DNA of 64,000 bases, from NCBI GenBank assembly GCA_036345935.2, contig JADWOT020001803.1, forward strand, positions 1 through 64,000. The letters are read 5' to 3'. The position numbers and the translations under genes are program-made. Below, one piece after another: positions 62,874-64,000 of this stretch; position 1 is the stretch's first letter, and every line of letters starts with the position of its first letter. The notes under the pieces were generated by a model, which was given only the letters and a program-made list of their open reading frames with translations, ran no database searches and was not told the DNA's origin. Source of the stretch: Taenia hydatigena (Eukaryota; Platyhelminthes; Cestoda; Cyclophyllidea; Taeniidae).

Positions 62874-63164
62874 TCAATTCGGTTTTTCAGGAGTTTGAAG
62901 TACCTGCTGCACTTCGTCAAGGACAATACGGCAATAAACGTGAGCATGGTAAGGAGCGCAAATGATCAACGAAGCCTGATTCCAGTCTAAGCTTTGCAAC
63001 AGATTTTGGCACATGCACATTTTGGTGAAAAAACAGCCTATGTTGCCCGATTGCTGCAATAACATTGCTTTAAATGGTACCGCGCTGCTTGGCAAGATCC
63101 ATTCGGGGGCAGACTGCCCACATTGACCCACCACGACAGATTGGAGGTGTCCTCCATTGAACAG
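62874..63164 (-). CDS. Uncharacterised exon (candidate)
   Basis: The frame is open for 96 codons between two stops, without an in-frame ATG near its start, so it would be an internal or last exon. It reads VVVGQCGQSAPEWILPSSA, then six more cysteines, and ends QVLQTPEKPN. No domain was recognised and no splice site proven. Confidence 0.3.
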   Translation of the reverse strand: MFNGGHLQSVVVGQCGQSAPEWILPSSAVPFKAMLLQQSGNIGCFFTKMCMCQNLLQSLDWNQASLIICAPYHAHVYCRIVLDEVQQVLQTPEKPN

Positions 63165-63169
63165 TCAAC

Positions 63170-64000
63170 ATTCTGTTGTGATGCAAGTCTAATGAACCAC
63201 TGTGACACTGTAGTAATCCACTGAAATTCCTAATTAAATAGCTTAGTAGAGTGCTGACACGTCACGACGGCAGCATTGCTTGATGTTCTCAACGCAGGGA
63301 TCATTCACTCGGGCGGATTCGTGGTCAAGCGAATCTGACACACGGTAATTCCAAAATGGCCAATTTTGCAGAAAGTTGCGTTTCTATAGCCAATATTTTG
63401 ATTACAAAACCGGTAATGATGGCCCGACAAATGTTGGCTGAGATGAAATTTTGCTCTTCCTGGAACGGAAGCAAGAAAATCCGCACCTTAGACGTGAGCT
63501 CGTTTTCTGGTCAATTTAAAACTCGATGAGCCTCATCTACAGTTTTAATACGATGATCGCATCGCTCACTGTGAACTCAATTAAAAATAAGTAAACGAAA
63601 CGCTACCTCTGCTACTGCTGGACTAACATCGCCAGTAGTCTCAGTGGCACCTTTTACGACTATTCCTATTTTGCCATATTCCGCATGTCTTTTGTGCTAA
63701 TCAAGCACTTTTAAAATCACAATACTTCGCGTAATCAAAATGGTAGGAAAGACGTGTTAGTTGTGCAACAGTGGCATTTATCACAGCAGGTGTGATGCCG
63801 TCACCGTTGAAATGATTTTGCTGTAGCAAGGCGTGAGTGTGGTGCAATAATGTTAATTCCACCAGTTCACATTACACTGTTTACTGTTGAGAATGGCATT
63901 TCGATGCATTACTTGCAGTAGAGTCACGCAGGAGACGAATCATCCCTCTAATATTAACCTTGGCTGCTGCTTAACGCAGCACATCACAGCAAAACACGAT
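63170..64000. other. No recognised gene
   Basis: Nothing beyond short frames is seen up to the window end. Confidence 0.4.

Noticed and set aside
1..64000. tRNA, rRNA and CRISPR elements
   Set aside because: No cloverleaf with a GTTCRA-type arm, no rRNA core sequence and no regularly spaced identical repeats were seen by eye; a covariance-model scan would be needed to exclude small RNA genes.

Overview
The window looks like gene-poor DNA from a multicellular animal. Reading frames are short and interrupted by small introns (46-180 bp) with GT(A/G)AGT donors and YAG acceptors. There are no operons, Shine-Dalgarno sites or long bacterial frames. The best-identified gene, an FBXO4-like F-box protein, belongs to an animal family. 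Base composition looks moderately AT-rich by eye. A helminth (flatworm or clade-I nematode) is a guess only; nothing here fixes the phylum.

The dominant feature is old duplication. Many segments occur two or more times, tandem or inverted, tens of kilobases apart and strongly diverged. Usually one copy keeps an open spliced frame and the other is broken. The clearest case is an inverted segmental duplication. The left arm (about 20.64-24.72 kb) carries a gene start E1, family F segments and a zinc-finger pseudogene Z1. The right arm, on the minus strand (about 61.07 down to 50.55 kb), carries E2, an expanded U/V/W repeat cluster and an intact zinc-finger gene Z2.

Layout. 1-0.99 kb: degenerate minisatellite of about 49 bp. 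7.3-7.8 and 44.5-44.9 kb: direct repeat R3. 7.8-10.3 and 11.6-14.3 kb: tandem units A and B, each with an FBXO4-like gene on the minus strand; A is broken, B is intact. 14.3-15.3 and 31.9-32.8 kb: direct repeat R4. 18.8-19.5 kb: candidate cysteine-rich exons, with a decayed relative near 40 kb. 19.6-20.3 kb: FBXO4 remnant C. 34.0-35.25 kb: FBXO4 pseudogene D on the plus strand. 35.9-36.6 and 59.7-60.4 kb: inverted pair P. 38.7-39.0 and 58.5-58.8 kb: direct pair Q. 39.55-39.82 kb: candidate two-exon gene. 49.2-49.7 kb: unidentified exon with a hydrophobic segment. 61.6-63.2 kb: two small candidate exons.

Best models. Z2 (five exons, 732 nt, 243 codons plus stop) has phase-consistent junctions and three C2H2 fingers. 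FBXO4-like B (two exons, 307 aa) has a splice junction confirmed by comparison with D. Z2 may act in the nucleus and B in an SCF ubiquitin ligase; I see no evidence that they form a common pathway. Everything else is lower confidence. Repeat boundaries are read by eye and good to about 20-50 bases.
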